Shown one piece after another: positions 49,700 to 62,000 of a stretch of 64,000 nucleotides of DNA. The stretch is taken from assembly GCF_000237925.1 (NCBI RefSeq), contig NC_031501.1, positions 932,286 through 996,285 on the forward strand. The letters are read 5' to 3'. Origin of the DNA: Schistosoma mansoni. Its lineage: Eukaryota; Platyhelminthes; Trematoda; Strigeidida; Schistosomatidae. A program made the translations under genes and the position numbers. Under the pieces are notes generated by a model. The model worked only from the letters and a program-made list of their open reading frames with translations. It was not told where the DNA came from and did no database searches. Each line of letters starts with the position of its first letter. The stretch's first letter is position 1.

Positions 49700-51770
49700 A
49701 TACACTGATATGGGGTTCCTTTCCAAAACTTTAGGTAGCGTGACCTCCGAATTATTTGCATCCGTTTTCAGGTTTTGCTAGAGGTGTCATGTGAAAATAA
49801 TTTTTGCATCGTATCCCCATATATTAAAAAACGTTTTCCCCTGGAACTTGTTGGCAAGTAGCTTAAGAGTTACAAGTATTAAAAATGAACAGTGCTCAGC
49901 TTCGAACTTTTAGCATAAGCGGCACATGAGTATTAAGCGATCACAGTGGATCACATAACTCATGATTCCCTTCATCCTAGAAAATCGACGTTAAACAACA
50001 CTTACAAGGTTAGCTAAAGAAGATAGAACACGACGGATGATACGAAGCTCCCTTCTGGAAGTGACCACGATGATAAATTCTGCTAAATCATTGAAAAAGA
50101 GGGCCAAAGTCCATGTTAGCTCTATACGTAGTGAGAGTGATAACTCTATTTCCCTATTTTTTTATGAATTCCACTATTATTAGTTGTTTCGCTTTGTCCA
50201 TCTGATTCATGAGTAACATAAGAAGAGCCATGCATGTCTAGGATTGAGAATGTTCTCCTACTATCCAGACACATATTCGAGGGAACGCACAGCTTTCTAG
50301 TTCTGTCTATCAAAGTTTGAAATTCGAAGATTTTTTTAATCTGGTCACAAAAGAAGTGGCCATTTGATGATTATGTGGGATGTTATTCTGGAAGATATCT
50401 TGAAGAGTGTCTTTCAAACTATAACCTGACTTTAAAGGGATAATCCTGACTGAAGTGGGGAGCAGAGCCTCTAATTCAGACGAAAGGTAAGGTATAGAAC
50501 ATACGAGAAATCTGAAGTTGCATTGGTTCGTAACCACGCGATCTCTTAAGTCGGGTATATGACTACTGAAAAGATGTATATTCAGCATGTGACACTTAGA
50601 GAAGGTCAGCAGTGGTGAACGCGGAAACATTCACTTAATCGGGTGGTATGACTCAGCGTTGCAGATATGGTAGGTACGCTTAACTTATTACTCTTCACAC
50701 GAAACATATTATTCTATCCTCAGTCAAAATATACTCATCAGAAATACTAAGTATCATATTGTTGTCACGATAGGATGGGTCAGTGAAGACTATGATGTGA
50801 CTTACACGTAAGATCTTAAGTGTTCGGTAGTAACATCATGATAAATCTACATTTTGGGGATTCGGTCTGTTATTAAAGTAGTACTAATACCGAACTAGAC
50901 CACAACTCTATAAATCCTCCTAAAGGATTCAGAACACAGCTTTTCTATGGACTGAGATAAAGATGAAGTGTTAGGTATTTCCAGAGCAGGCAATCAACTT
51001 CATCACGAAATAATCTAAAAATAACTCCATAGGTTTGTTCAAATGAGCTCCATTGACTCTCAATCTATAGTGAGATTAGAAAAAGCCTTTAGGAATTTGA
51101 ATGTAGTACAACTCGAGCTGTACGGAATCATCCTATCATAAGCACACAAACGTATAGCCGTTCAGTCGAGGAAAATAGGAAATTTGATTCCAGGATGAAA
51201 TAAAGAATTAGTTTGTCAACGTCTTGCACCGAAGATCTTGCTTTGAAGTCGAGTTACTTGTTGATTTTTAATCACTTACTTTCGACTGCTTCAGACCCAT
51301 GGCAACATGGAAACCCACAGGTAAAAGAGGGATGTACTCTGAGAGAGCCAAGCGGTGATCTTACCAGACTAAAAAACGAAATAATTTTACTACTTATTCC
51401 GTCTCTCAACTAAACAGGGAGCTTATTGGCTTGTTATATCTTTCTGTTTTAGTATTAGGTGATTGCCTGGAAAAGATCCATCTAAATCCCGGGTTTGTTT
51501 CAAAGAGACTGGAACTCTTTTGATCTGATGAATGTTGCAAAACCTGTTCCACAATCCTGAAGCGATTCACGGAGGCCGCCAGTGTATCGACATATGACCT
51601 GTCATGCCAATCACCACTCTCCCTGAAATTCCAAATGGGGTTGGAGGGAATGCTAGCTTGTTGCTGACCAGATGCACCCTTTCAGTACTGTTGGAAGAAA
51701 TGGAGGGGCTGATTAGTGGTCAAACGAGAGAATACGTTTACAAAAGCAACTACTGCACTCAATCCCTGTA
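49700..51770. other. Unassigned sequence between LINE pieces
   Basis: A 106-codon minus ORF at 50630-50310 and a 66-codon plus ORF at 51213 are open but resemble nothing I know. Given the flanks, decayed LINE sequence is likely. Confidence 0.4.
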
Positions 51771-52757
51771 ATGACGATTGCGGTGATGAGATTTACCTAA
51801 CCAACTTCTCTTATCTCTACGTGTTCCGTACCAAAGGTAAACAATACACGTTGGCCAGACCTCCAGACGAGACTACTCCTCCTCCTGATCTCCGTCATCA
51901 ACCTCCTAGATAAAACTGGCTCACTGACTTCCAAACATGCCGATGACACCAAGAAATGAAGATCTGTAGGCAAGAGGATTCATTTTAGCTCCAGGAAGAA
52001 GTCATAGCAATAAAAAAACGAAGGTGGATAGTGTTTTTAATTTAAACATGTCGAACTGCAAAGTTCTAAAATATCTAGTTCTTCAGGACACAAGCGAATT
52101 ACGTCCTCAGTGAAGTTCTCATATATCTCATCAGACTGATAACAGCGAATAACGTAGACGCCAGCTCCAACTACATAGGGATGTATCAAGGCAAATGTAA
52201 CGCTTCACATCAGGACTGTTTCTGACACTTTAAAACGTACTTACGGCCCCACGTTAAAGTCCGTAACGCTACTGTGTCCCCTCTGTTAAAAAAGACATAA
52301 ATCTCTTGGATAGAATACAGAGACGGGCAACTAAAAGAGTGATAGAGCTGAGGAATAAATCTTTTCAGGATAGACTCCAAAACTTGGGATAGTTGTCTCT
52401 GAGCTATAGAAGAATAAAAAATGATCTGATAATGGATACAACATACTATGCATCTCTAGTCACCCCATGACGATTATCAAGAATGTCTCGCCGCTCTCTT
52501 CGAGACAACCTTAGAAAAATTTCACATCAAAGAGCGAAACAACATATATGTTTCCGCTTTTTCTCATTAGGATTTCTTTCCAATTGTAATGCTCTTCCGA
52601 CTGAAGTAATCACATCTCCTTCAGTAGATAACTTCAAGAAGAGACTTGACAAACGCGTACTCAGTCATGGATGACTATCTTCCACTTGGGCTAGCCGTGT
52701 CTGATGCGTGTCTTGTAAATTTTCTGTCATTATTATTATTATTATCATATGCCGTCA
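51770..52757 (+). mobile_element. CR1-like LINE, degraded 3' half of ORF2
   Basis: In the plus frames the region reads as a decayed non-LTR reverse transcriptase. It includes HADDTK, a form of the [FY]ADD catalytic motif, near 51930, and a C-terminal domain with LLDRIQRRATKRVIELRNKS at about 52305 and DNFKKRLDKRVLSHG at 52630-52674. Several stops interrupt it. It ends close to an ATT microsatellite near 52728-52747, plausible as the 3' tail. The C-terminal block is typical of the CR1/jockey group. It converges on the minus-strand PHD ORF1. Confidence 0.6.
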
Positions 52758-52896
52758 TTGTGTTTCTATCTACGTCCCTTCTTATAATCTTTTCGTACCT
52801 ATCATTCTTACACTTCAGTCCATTCGTATTGTTTGCATTATTAATTAATCAGTCAGTTTGTTTACTTCACCTAACCATCGCCTTCCCTTATCTCCT

Positions 52897-53457
52897 CTAC
52901 GGTCTAACATTTTCTTTTAAGAATTTTCGCACTGGGATCAACCAACTTGAGGATGGGTCATCTTTCGCGCTGGAAACCGATCGAGCCTTGCGATTTTGGG
53001 TTTTGGAAGTTCCCTTCTGGGTACCATTTTTGATACGAGGGACAGAAGAGACTTCTTTGCGCGAGTTTCTGGTTGTGACAGACCTCTTTGGAGGATGTCC
53101 TTCCTCCTTTGGACAGTGTGGGTCGGCATTTTTTGGACTCACTTGGGCCTGTCTTATGTCAATCTGCGTGTCGACAGATCGAGTTCTAACCGATGTGTCC
53201 CGACCGCGCTTGCCGAGACACTTTTTCGCGGCATTTACCATTGAGATGGCCTCAGTTAACAGGCTATTTGCATCCAAACAGCACTGTTGACATAGCCATA
53301 TGCATCCATTCTTACTGAACCGCTTAAAAGCTGTAGGCGTTAGCTTCGTGCAAATTTCGTGGTACCAACCTTTGCACTCATCGCACTGCATGCCGCTGTC
53401 AACGGGATATCGACATCCTGGGCGGTGGCAAATGCTTTTGTTGCACCTTCCAGTCAT
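52897..53457 (-). CDS. PHD-finger ORF1 of a CR1-like LINE (or a host PHD gene)
   Basis: An uninterrupted 186-codon ORF begins MTGRCNKSICHRPGCRYPVD. It has a PHD-type Cys4-His-Cys3 pattern: CNKSIC/CHRPGC, CDEC, WYHEIC and WLCQQCC. A basic, Ser/Thr/Arg-rich tail of about 110 residues without further zinc motifs follows. PHD fingers in ORF1 are known from CR1-like non-LTR retrotransposons, and CR1-type reverse-transcriptase remains lie next to it on the other strand, so I read it as a LINE ORF1. No ORF2 follows it on the same strand, so the element is truncated. A stray host gene with a PHD finger cannot be excluded. It is the longest undamaged ORF in this repeat cluster. Confidence 0.6.
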   Translation of the reverse strand: MTGRCNKSICHRPGCRYPVDSGMQCDECKGWYHEICTKLTPTAFKRFSKNGCIWLCQQCCLDANSLLTEAISMVNAAKKCLGKRGRDTSVRTRSVDTQIDIRQAQVSPKNADPHCPKEEGHPPKRSVTTRNSRKEVSSVPRIKNGTQKGTSKTQNRKARSVSSAKDDPSSSWLIPVRKFLKENVRP

Positions 53458-54006
53458 TTTAGGATGAGAAACTGAGTTTTGACTAAAAGTAGAAAAAAAC
53501 TATAAATAGTTAGGACCAAAGTACTAACAGATACAATAGAAAAAACAAGGTACTCTGGAGTACCGACGATAAAACTATTTAGGATACCGAAAATGATACT
53601 CTAGTCGAATACTTTAACTGAAAGAAATTCAATCGAAGTATAAACAGTAGTCTTGATACGTTAATAACGATCAAAACAATAGAATTTACTCAACGAGGAA
53701 AAATACCACTGTCCTTTTTAAATAGCGCGCGTAAGACACACAAATTCACAAATTACTGCTGAATCTATCAGAACTACTGAGGTTCCTCAGAAGACATTTG
53801 AAAAGATCCGAAATTCAATTTCAACCATCAGCGGGGGGCAAAAGAAATTACAAAATGTACACTTACTCTTCTGACAGGTATTGGATACTGAAAGACGGGG
53901 AAGTTTGACTGTTGAGGTCATTGATCCACATTGTTCCCATATTGGGTTAGCTGTTGCTCCAATAATCTGTAGTTTGGTGAGTTTGGATGCATGGACATCC
54001 ATTGAT

Positions 54007-54352
54007 TCATATTAGAAACAGTCTCTTACGTTTTATGGTCCTGAAAAAAGTATCCACAAAACTGAGGATACCATTATAAGTATCTTTCGTGATACCACTT
54101 ATGCTTAAATCTTAGCTTCAGAACAATGTCAGACCTCCCACGAATGGGCTTTAAGTCCATAAATTTAAATTTGATCAACCTCTGATAGTTGATGTGTCGG
54201 GGTAAGAATAGGTTGGGACAATATATAACTAACCCAAAGGGGGTAGGGGTTACATTTAAGTCTTGTGCCCTTCTGTGCCTATCCACGGTCTTCTCGAACT
54301 CAGTAAACCGTGGGAAGCGAACTTCAAAGTCTTGCTGAAGTTTTATCGTCAT
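54007..54352 (-). CDS. Unrecognised small ORF, head-to-head with ROMO1
   Basis: An ATG at 54352 opens 92 codons to a stop near 54074. A possible 58-bp intron (54041-54098, gtggta...ttttttcag) would change the last residues and give 95 codons ending at 54007. The product is basic, has no clear membrane segment and begins MTIKLQQDFEVRFPRFTEFE. I do not recognise it. Its start is 104 bp from the ROMO1 start on the other strand, which would suit a shared promoter. It overlaps no repeat that I recognise, but the minus strand to its left carries LINE pieces, so it could also be the edge of a transposon. Codon content looks ordinary; there is no other support. Confidence 0.3.
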
Positions 54353-54456
54353 GATTTATTACCGACTTCTTTTCAAACAATAGTACTTAGTACAGATTTA
54401 CACTAAATAAATTAATTAAAATTAATTTTTCTCGCAGATCATATACCCTCGTAGCG

Positions 54457-55348
54457 ATGCCGATTGCTCCAAATACATATGGGGGAGTTTCCCAACCATC
54501 ATGTTTAGCCAAAGTAAAGTTTGGATTTTTAATGGGGTTCTGTGTTGGTGTAGCAACTGGTGCTATATTCGGGGGATTCAGTTGTTTAAGGTAAGGTTTT
54601 TTAAAACCAAATTCTTTACAGTTACTGGTGTTTATCACTGAAATTTTCGTGTGTTAACAAATTTTTTCTAGTTTCCTAGAAGATTAGACTACAATAGACT
54701 TATTAAAACGTCTGTCTTTCCCAGAATACCATCATAGAATTTACACTACCATATAATTTATATCGATCGTCCAAGACTTCAAGAAAGAACAGAGATTCTC
54801 ATATAATGGCCAAAAATGAGTCGTTGTGATCAATATTTTATGTAAGATGGTAGCCTCCGTAATCATCTGACGCTTAACTGGTGCTCGCAAACCAAAAGCT
54901 TGGGAAAAATAGATTGTTATGAAACATGAGTTTGGAAATGTTAGTCTTATCTTCCTTTACCTTTCTATAGGTTTCAGGAGATCGGTATACCTACCGACAC
55001 CTATTCATAGTCGTATTTTCGGATTTAAATTCTGTATTCTTTCCTATGCTACTTATCTTGCTAGTTTGTTCCGATCGGGCTAGTGCCATATTTAACAACT
55101 TATACCAATGCACTTATCAGGTCCTTCTTTGGTTATGGTTGTTGGAGATAATATGTAACACACATCCAAGGTTTTTTGTTGAGACCTATGAAAGATATAT
55201 GTTAATAATATATACTAAAAATTTTTGTGTTTTTTGTAGATACGGTTTACGTGGGCGTGAACTAATTCAAACGGTTGGTAAAGGCATGTTTCAAGGTGGA
55301 GGTACATTTGGCATGTTTATGGCTATAGGAACTGCCATCCGTTGTTAG
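54457..55348 (+). CDS. ROMO1: ROMO1 (Mgr2 family), two exons
   Basis: ROMO1 is the animal counterpart of yeast Mgr2, a small two-pass inner-mitochondrial-membrane protein associated with the TIM23 presequence translocase and with reactive-oxygen control. Exons 54457-54590 and 55240-55348 join with AG+A phase to 81 codons, 80 residues (human 79). The protein begins [16 protein letters not shown], has a first glycine-rich membrane segment ([20 protein letters not shown]), the conserved basic loop RYGLRGREL, a second segment ([16 protein letters not shown]) and ends in the typical IRC. Conserved cysteines are present. A pyrimidine-rich acceptor (ctcgcag, AG at 54436-54437) lies 20 nt before the ATG, so a 5' UTR intron or spliced-leader addition is likely. 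A possible AATAAA is at 55766. There is no serious alternative for the call. Confidence 0.97.
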
Positions 55349-55821
55349 TAATTCTCTTATTGGTTGGCTCACATCTCAATTCCATGTATGCCTTTGTCAA
55401 TCTGTTTTATTCTTCTCAAATACAGAAATTACCATGTATCTACTAACTTTCAATGGTATGCTAGTGATGAGAAAACAATGCTTAGATTTAGGAGTCATAG
55501 TATTCTACTGTCTTCTTATCTTTTCTTGTTCTAAACCTTGATTAGCTTTTATGTATGACAAAATGATGACTGTTTTTATTGGATATAAAACATTTTTGAA
55601 AGTTGTTGATAAATATTTGTCAATAATCCATGTACATATTTTATGTATACATTACATCCTTAGTAAATAACATTTATTTTGTTCTTTTTGATAAATACAC
55701 TTTGGGATAAGATTTACTCATGTATCTGATATGTTCTGCGCCTCGATTCTCAAGACTTACTCTTAAATAAATATTCTGAAATCTTACAACTGAACAATAT
55801 TATCTAAAAGTATTCTGTGCT

Positions 55822-56293
55822 TTTTATTTATTTAAACACATAAACATTGATACAAGAAGGCAGGAATACTGCACGAATCCCCAAACCGAAGCAGGTGGTT
55901 TTAATAAGCGGCCACTCCTCGAGCCATTAACCTAGACGTCTAATCCACAAGGCAGTGGAGCAACGTTACGAGCTGCAGTTTCATGGTGACAGGTGGCCAA
56001 CAGTAGGTCCATATGCCTTTTGTTCCTTCAGTATCCTGGAAGCTATGTGCATCATTGATTTGGAATCAGGGTTTTCGAACTCCTTTAGTTAGATCCTTTA
56101 TATCCACCAATTTGGTTAAAGTATCGGATATTTGCTTTTCGTCCTCTCAATTTCGTAAACAACAACTTTGCGGCGAGAAGGCAGTGAGTAGTACTTCCCT
56201 GGCAGTGGTTGTATGTACATGGCCATGTGAGAGCATTTGGAGAGAGGGAACCGGCTCTCCCCACCGTCAGTCATACCACGGCATTCGGGGGCT
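55822..56293 (-). mobile_element. 0.5-kb tailed retroposon, near full length, diverged
   Basis: Tail at left (tttttatttatttaaacaca), 5' end at right (ataccacggcattcgggggc). It lies about 470 bp downstream of the ROMO1 stop. Part of the 3' region is deleted. Confidence 0.75.
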
Positions 56294-56989
56294 TTTATAT
56301 AATGTCTCGTATACATTATCCACTTAAGCGTCTACTTTTGTCCGGTTAGTAATTCGCACTATGTATGATTCTTATGTCAGCACTTCTACGACTCACTGAT
56401 AAGTTTGCACGTGACGCGATTTTGATATGCGTATGCCGACCGTGATCTTGTTGTAAACAGTGAAACAATGGATGACATTCATAATATTGTTTTTACTTTA
56501 TACTGCTTTGATGTAGATCATGAGGAAACAATGTTCATCCTTCACTTTGGTCTGTACATCTTGATTAGTCAATACGGATATATCGCATTTGTCTTACATC
56601 GTGTGTACTTAGTTTGAATGTCGTCTTCTTAGTGATATCACATGTACGAACGATGTAAAGGCTTTTGTTGTGATCTGGCTTAGTGGCTAAATATTGGATA
56701 CAAAGATCAACATGTTTGAAAGTCCTTGAAAAAAACGAAAGATTAAGGGATGTGGCAACTATAGGTCATTAATTTCCATAGAATCAGTGCCCATCACGTT
56801 CAACTCTTACCTCGTCATATTGCTTGTTTGACGAGTGTCATGTAGCACGAAGACTAAGTCCAGGGTTTACTATCGACTGCCTCCAACAACCTAATGCCTT
56901 TTTAATAATATAATTATCCTGTTGGCCTTTATCTTTTAATTACTTTGTTACTTGTTTGTCATTGTTTAGAATTGTTGTTATATACTTTA

Positions 56990-57494
56990 ACGGTACGGCC
57001 GAGAGTGGGGAGAGTTCGCTCTCCTCGAAATGCTCTCACATGGCCACGCGTGTACAGTCACTGCCAGGGAAGTCCTACTCACTGCCTTCTCGTGGCATTA
57101 TTGTTGTATACAAAATTGAGAGGACGAAAAACAAATGTCCGGCGCTTTAACCGGGTTGGTGGACATGGAAAGTTCACCTAGGGGAGTTAGAAAACCCTGA
57201 TTTCAAACCAATGGTTCACAAGGTCTGGCTCCAGTATCCTGAGGGAACAAATGGCGCATGAACCTATTGTTAGTCACCGGCTATCATGAAACTTCATCTC
57301 CTTGCGTTGCTTCACTGCCTTGTGGATTAGACGTCTAGGTCAATGGCTCGAGGAGTGGCCCCTTATGAAAACCACCTGCTTCGATTTGGGCACTCAGGCA
57401 GTATAATAGCCCATGAACAACTCAAGTGACTTATGTGGCCCATATGTATTCAGTGCCCCTTTGTACCAATATCTGTGTGTTCAAATAAATAATT
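56990..57494 (+). mobile_element. 0.5-kb tailed retroposon, near full length
   Basis: From ggtacggccgagagtgggg to tgtgttcaaataaataatt. Confidence 0.75.
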
Positions 57495-57499
57495 AAGTC

Positions 57500-58190
57500 C
57501 TTGATAAATGAATTAAGAAATTGGATATATCGTAGGGATTAGAATCAATTAGATTTACGTAAAGTGACACTAGATATAGTTTATTTGTTCATTTCTAGAA
57601 TATCTGTCGCCTTCGGGAATCTAATTTTTATTACCCATGAAAGACATTGGCGGCGTAACTAGAAGTTGGATTGTTTTGATGCAGTTGCCTTTATCCCTTA
57701 TCTTTTATTTTTGTGGTCTATCCTACGACCTTGTCCGTTACTTTTAAATTACATTTCTTATGTTTGGTCTTTCACCACGGCCACTGACGTTATGATACCA
57801 AATTCCTTGCTTTTCATCTTATTAATGCCCTCTTTTGATATACTAATGTTTAGTGCAAACATGTGGTTAATATACATTAGTGAGGAATATTTTGCTATTT
57901 ACAGCGGTTGAAATAAAACTTTTCCTAAATGCAAATACATGGGATCACAATATTTATGTGAAATATCAGGTGGCTGACATCAAGCTTCATTAGTTGAGGT
58001 CGATACAGCATAATTACCAACCAGTTAATCCTTATATTTATCTCATTATTGTTAAAGTTATTCGTGTACCGCTAGGTCTCTTCCTAATAATAGCCTCTCT
58101 CATTTCGATGCTCAAAGATGCCCTAGTTTGAAACTTGAAAGGAAAATTTGTTTCTTCAAAGTTGCTCAGATAGTACGGATACATACTTCT
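57500..58190. other. Intergenic, nothing recognised
   Basis: AT-rich sequence. An 81-codon plus ORF (57666-57911) is hydrophobic and lacks any motif; I do not call it. Confidence 0.5.
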
Positions 58191-58194
58191 ACTC

Positions 58195-58740
58195 AAAAAT
58201 CAACAATCAGTTATATGAAACGTAGGACCTGGTACATATACGACCGGCTCGAATGACTACACTAGATCAGCACAGTTAAATGGAATTATCAAGATAAATG
58301 CCAGAGTATTTAAAATGGAAACAGTATCAGTGGTAATATGAAAGACTAGTAATAAAAAATGGGATCCAATGAAAAAGCCAAGAAAAAATTGTAGAATAGG
58401 AAGTGGAATTTTAGAGCTCAAGATCTAAGGAAGGGAAAAGAGTATATAAGTCTACGCTTTAGCGAGCAATCCTGACCTAGGCCACCCAGTGGTTACGATA
58501 ATCACAAGGATTCCAACCTGATAGTCAGTACCCACCAACTCGACTCGGTTCGATAGTCAGTAAATCGTTACCATGTTTTGATCAGACCACCCTTGGCTTC
58601 TACCTTACTCTCACATTAGCCAGTATTGTGCTTTGAGGTAAGTGATGGTTGGGTATATGTTTCACATGTCCCGACAATTAACAGTCATTAAACTATACAG
58701 AATTCATTTTCTAATTATCATCATCAGTCATCGTAAAATT
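58195..58740 (-). mobile_element. Second LINE family, decayed 3' third
   Basis: Minus-strand homology starts at the terminal block (acgtaggacctggtacatat) and runs to the RLRWLGH-equivalent region near 58690. No open frame of note. It lies downstream of the DMXL 3' end. Confidence 0.55.
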
Positions 58741-58992
58741 CCAGAATGTTTTTATTTTTTTAAAAATAACTAAGATGATGATATTCGGTGCATAGATAAT
58801 TCAGTTTATTGGAGTAAAATTAAAGGATAACAATGCACACACTCACATAAATAAATGAAAAAGTGTACCAAAATCGTATGATCATAAGTAAGCATAACAA
58901 TAAGTAGTATAAGTATAAGTAGTATGGAATGCTTTCAATAAATGATAAGTAGGATAGATAATATGCAGTATATAATATTATGCTTTGTGTTT

Positions 58993-58998
58993 TTTATT
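58993..58998 (-). promoter_or_regulatory. Possible polyadenylation signal of the DMXL gene
   Basis: An AATAAA on the minus strand lies 20 nt after the stop codon. This would give an extremely short 3' UTR, so a signal further left may be used instead. Confidence 0.3.
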
Positions 58999-59017
58999 CT
59001 TCTATTTGACTCTTTCG

Positions 59018-62000
59018 TTAACAAACTATGGATGGTTTTGGTCGAACAACTAATGAACGCATACGTAGCCCACCGTCAGCACCACAACTTAAAAATCGAC
59101 AAGCTGTTGATGCGGCAGTCATTGAACATTTCTGATCATGAGAAGAATGTGTAATAGGCATTTGGTTATTTAGATTTGTCGAACAATCATTATTTTTAGT
59201 AGAATTACTATCATTAATATTATTATTGTTATTGACATGAATCAATGCTGCTCCTGTAACCGTCGGCAATAGACGAATATCTGAAATGCCTGGATTAGTA
59301 GCAGCAATTATAGCTGCTGATTGATTGCCTCTGAATAGAGCGGCGGCAGCGACAGCTGCTGCACCACGACTTGGATGCAGGTCACCAGAAAAACTAGTCA
59401 ATAATTCTCGTTCAGATAGCCTCCATATCTGAAAGAATAAATAAGTAAAAACCTGACATGTTTTATCAATGAAATAGTAATATACTACTGACTTTGTTAA
59501 GTAGTTTCTAATTGTAGGACACAAACCACTGTGCTTAGTAGATTTTCTTTTTGACATGTGTAAGTGAAATTAAAATATGATTGAGCACTGAGCATGGACA
59601 ATCAAGCACTTCGCCTACTGACTATTAAATATGTGGTTTCTTTTCCTCTCACTGACTTCTACTCCAGACTCATTGAGTGTAACTACTAGTAATTGTATGG
59701 AATAAGGTATTATCTAGTGTTAATCCGGTTCTCTATTCTGAGTCGTAAATCCTGGATATGATATAACGTGACTAGTCTCATCATCGTATTGACGTATTAC
59801 CGTAGTATACCTCAGAGAAAAAAATATTTTAAACCATCCAATATATCGGTTTTCAAACAAATCAACAACATGATCTGGAACTAGGATGTGGTTATTTTGT
59901 TTTTGATAGTTCAGAAGCGTATCTGATTAGTTATTATCAACATAGATCCCGGAAAGTTTATTTATCAATAACTGGTGGTATGTGAAGAAGCGTTGATAAT
60001 GGGGACAGGAGCAGAATTAACAAGTTATGCGGGTGTTTGATTGTCAATAAGGTGATCTGGAGTATTACTAAGAGTATGTGTGAGCGATGGTCACTTCCCT
60101 GTTCCTCACACCATGATAGGCTACTTCTTTTCAAGGGAACTGAAAAATAAACCGGTTTCAGATAGGTCTTGGAAAATCAGGACCACGACCACGAAGCTCA
60201 GTGAAACTGCCTGTGACTGTGACACTTATTGATATGGGTCCGGATCTCACAGTAAGATATTAGTTCTATCAAGATCGCAGATATACCTGGCCATGAGGCA
60301 AGTAGCGCAACATTTGTTGTCGATTACATCCCACCACAGAACGCTGAATTTGGTAATATTTGGAGTCTATTGTATGATTCCAAGTACAAAGGATTACAGT
60401 ACTAAACTCATTTTCTCATGGATTTATATCATTGAATCAAATTCACACCATAAGAGATAGTTGAAAGCGTGAGTCAATTGAATCTAGACCACCAGGGAAA
60501 ACCTGGAAGCACTGGACGGCCGTTTCGTCCTATTGTGGGACTCCTCAACAGTGCGCATCCACGACCTCGTCTCACGAGATTCGAACCCAGGACCTACCAG
60601 CCTCGTGGATGTGCACTGCTGAGGAGTCCCACAATAAGACGAAACGGCCGTTCAGTGATTCCAGGTTTTCTCTGGTGGTCTAGCTTCAATTGACTCACGC
60701 TTTCAACTATGAAAATACTAAATCTCCACAAAAAACCCCTTCTGATAGTTGAATATCAACAAACAATCTATTAAACATACTTTAACGATTCCATCCGCCC
60801 CACCAGTAACTAAACAATCAGTTGCTGAATCAATACATAATGTTCTTATTGGTGCATCATGAGCTGAGAATTTATGCAACACTTTTGGATTTCGCATATC
60901 CACAGTACATATATCACCATTTTTAGTACCGACAATAACAGTTCTATGATTAGTAGTGAAGATTCGTTTTGAATTAACTCCAGTAGTTAGTGAATTTATA
61001 ATATTGTTACTAGAATAAATGTTTATATTGGATGGCCAACTACTGGTGTTTGTAATTGATCCACAGTAGGCAATCGATGTGCATGGAGCATCCAATTCTG
61101 GGTCAAGAACACCTTGGCGTAAATAGGTGAAATAGAAACGGAGAAATATTTACGTGACTATCTAATCAACACTATATATATGTTTGAATATAGTTATAAC
61201 AGACATCATGTAAATAACAGTAGAGAATCATGGAAAAGCTTTCCTATCTTAGTTTGGGACTCTTTAATGTAGTAATACACACCCACTGTCTAACATATTA
61301 CTGTTTGCAAAGGAGCATCTTTTATGTCTTACGGACGCTAATCGATATAATGCGCTTTATCTCCAGTAGGACCAGTGACCTATTTCACGAATTTACACGC
61401 TGATCAGTGAACCATAGTTGAGGCCTTAGTGCTTATTGGCTCTCGAGCTCCATCTAATCCAATAGCCAGTTAGAAAAGGTAGATAGGGAACAGATTAGCT
61501 ATCTAATGTACCTGATTCAATTCATGACTTAAAACGCATATAGCAATATACTTATAATGATAGACCATACATAACACCAGATAAGAAATTAAACCTTGAA
61601 CACAAAGATACTAAAAGGGGTATAAGGCGGAGAGAACAGTACATAACTAATATTCAATAACTAAAGAATAGCAAAACATATAGTGACAGTTATTATCGTT
61701 ATTATTATTTAAACAGATACACAATGGTACAAGAAGGCACCCAATATATATGCACCACACTTCATCATTTGATTTGTGTGAAAGCTGGAATGCTGCACGG
61801 ATTCCCAAACCGAGGCAGGTGGTTTCCATAAGGGGCCACTCCTCGAGCCATTGACATAGACGTCTAGTCCACAAGGCAGTGGAGCAACGTTACGAGATGC
61901 AGTTTCATGGTGACCGGTGACCAACAGTAGGTTCATACGCCTTTTGTTGCTTCAGTATCCAGGGGGGCAATGTGCACCATTGATTCGGAACCAGGGTTTT

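Noticed and set aside
50310-50630. 106-codon minus ORF as a gene
   Set aside because: No recognisable motif, no splice-linked neighbours and surrounded by LINE debris.
52646-53290. 214-codon plus ORF opposite the PHD ORF
   Set aside because: Its second half is antisense to the PHD-finger ORF1, whose zinc ligands are clearly the real signal; it has no motif of its own.
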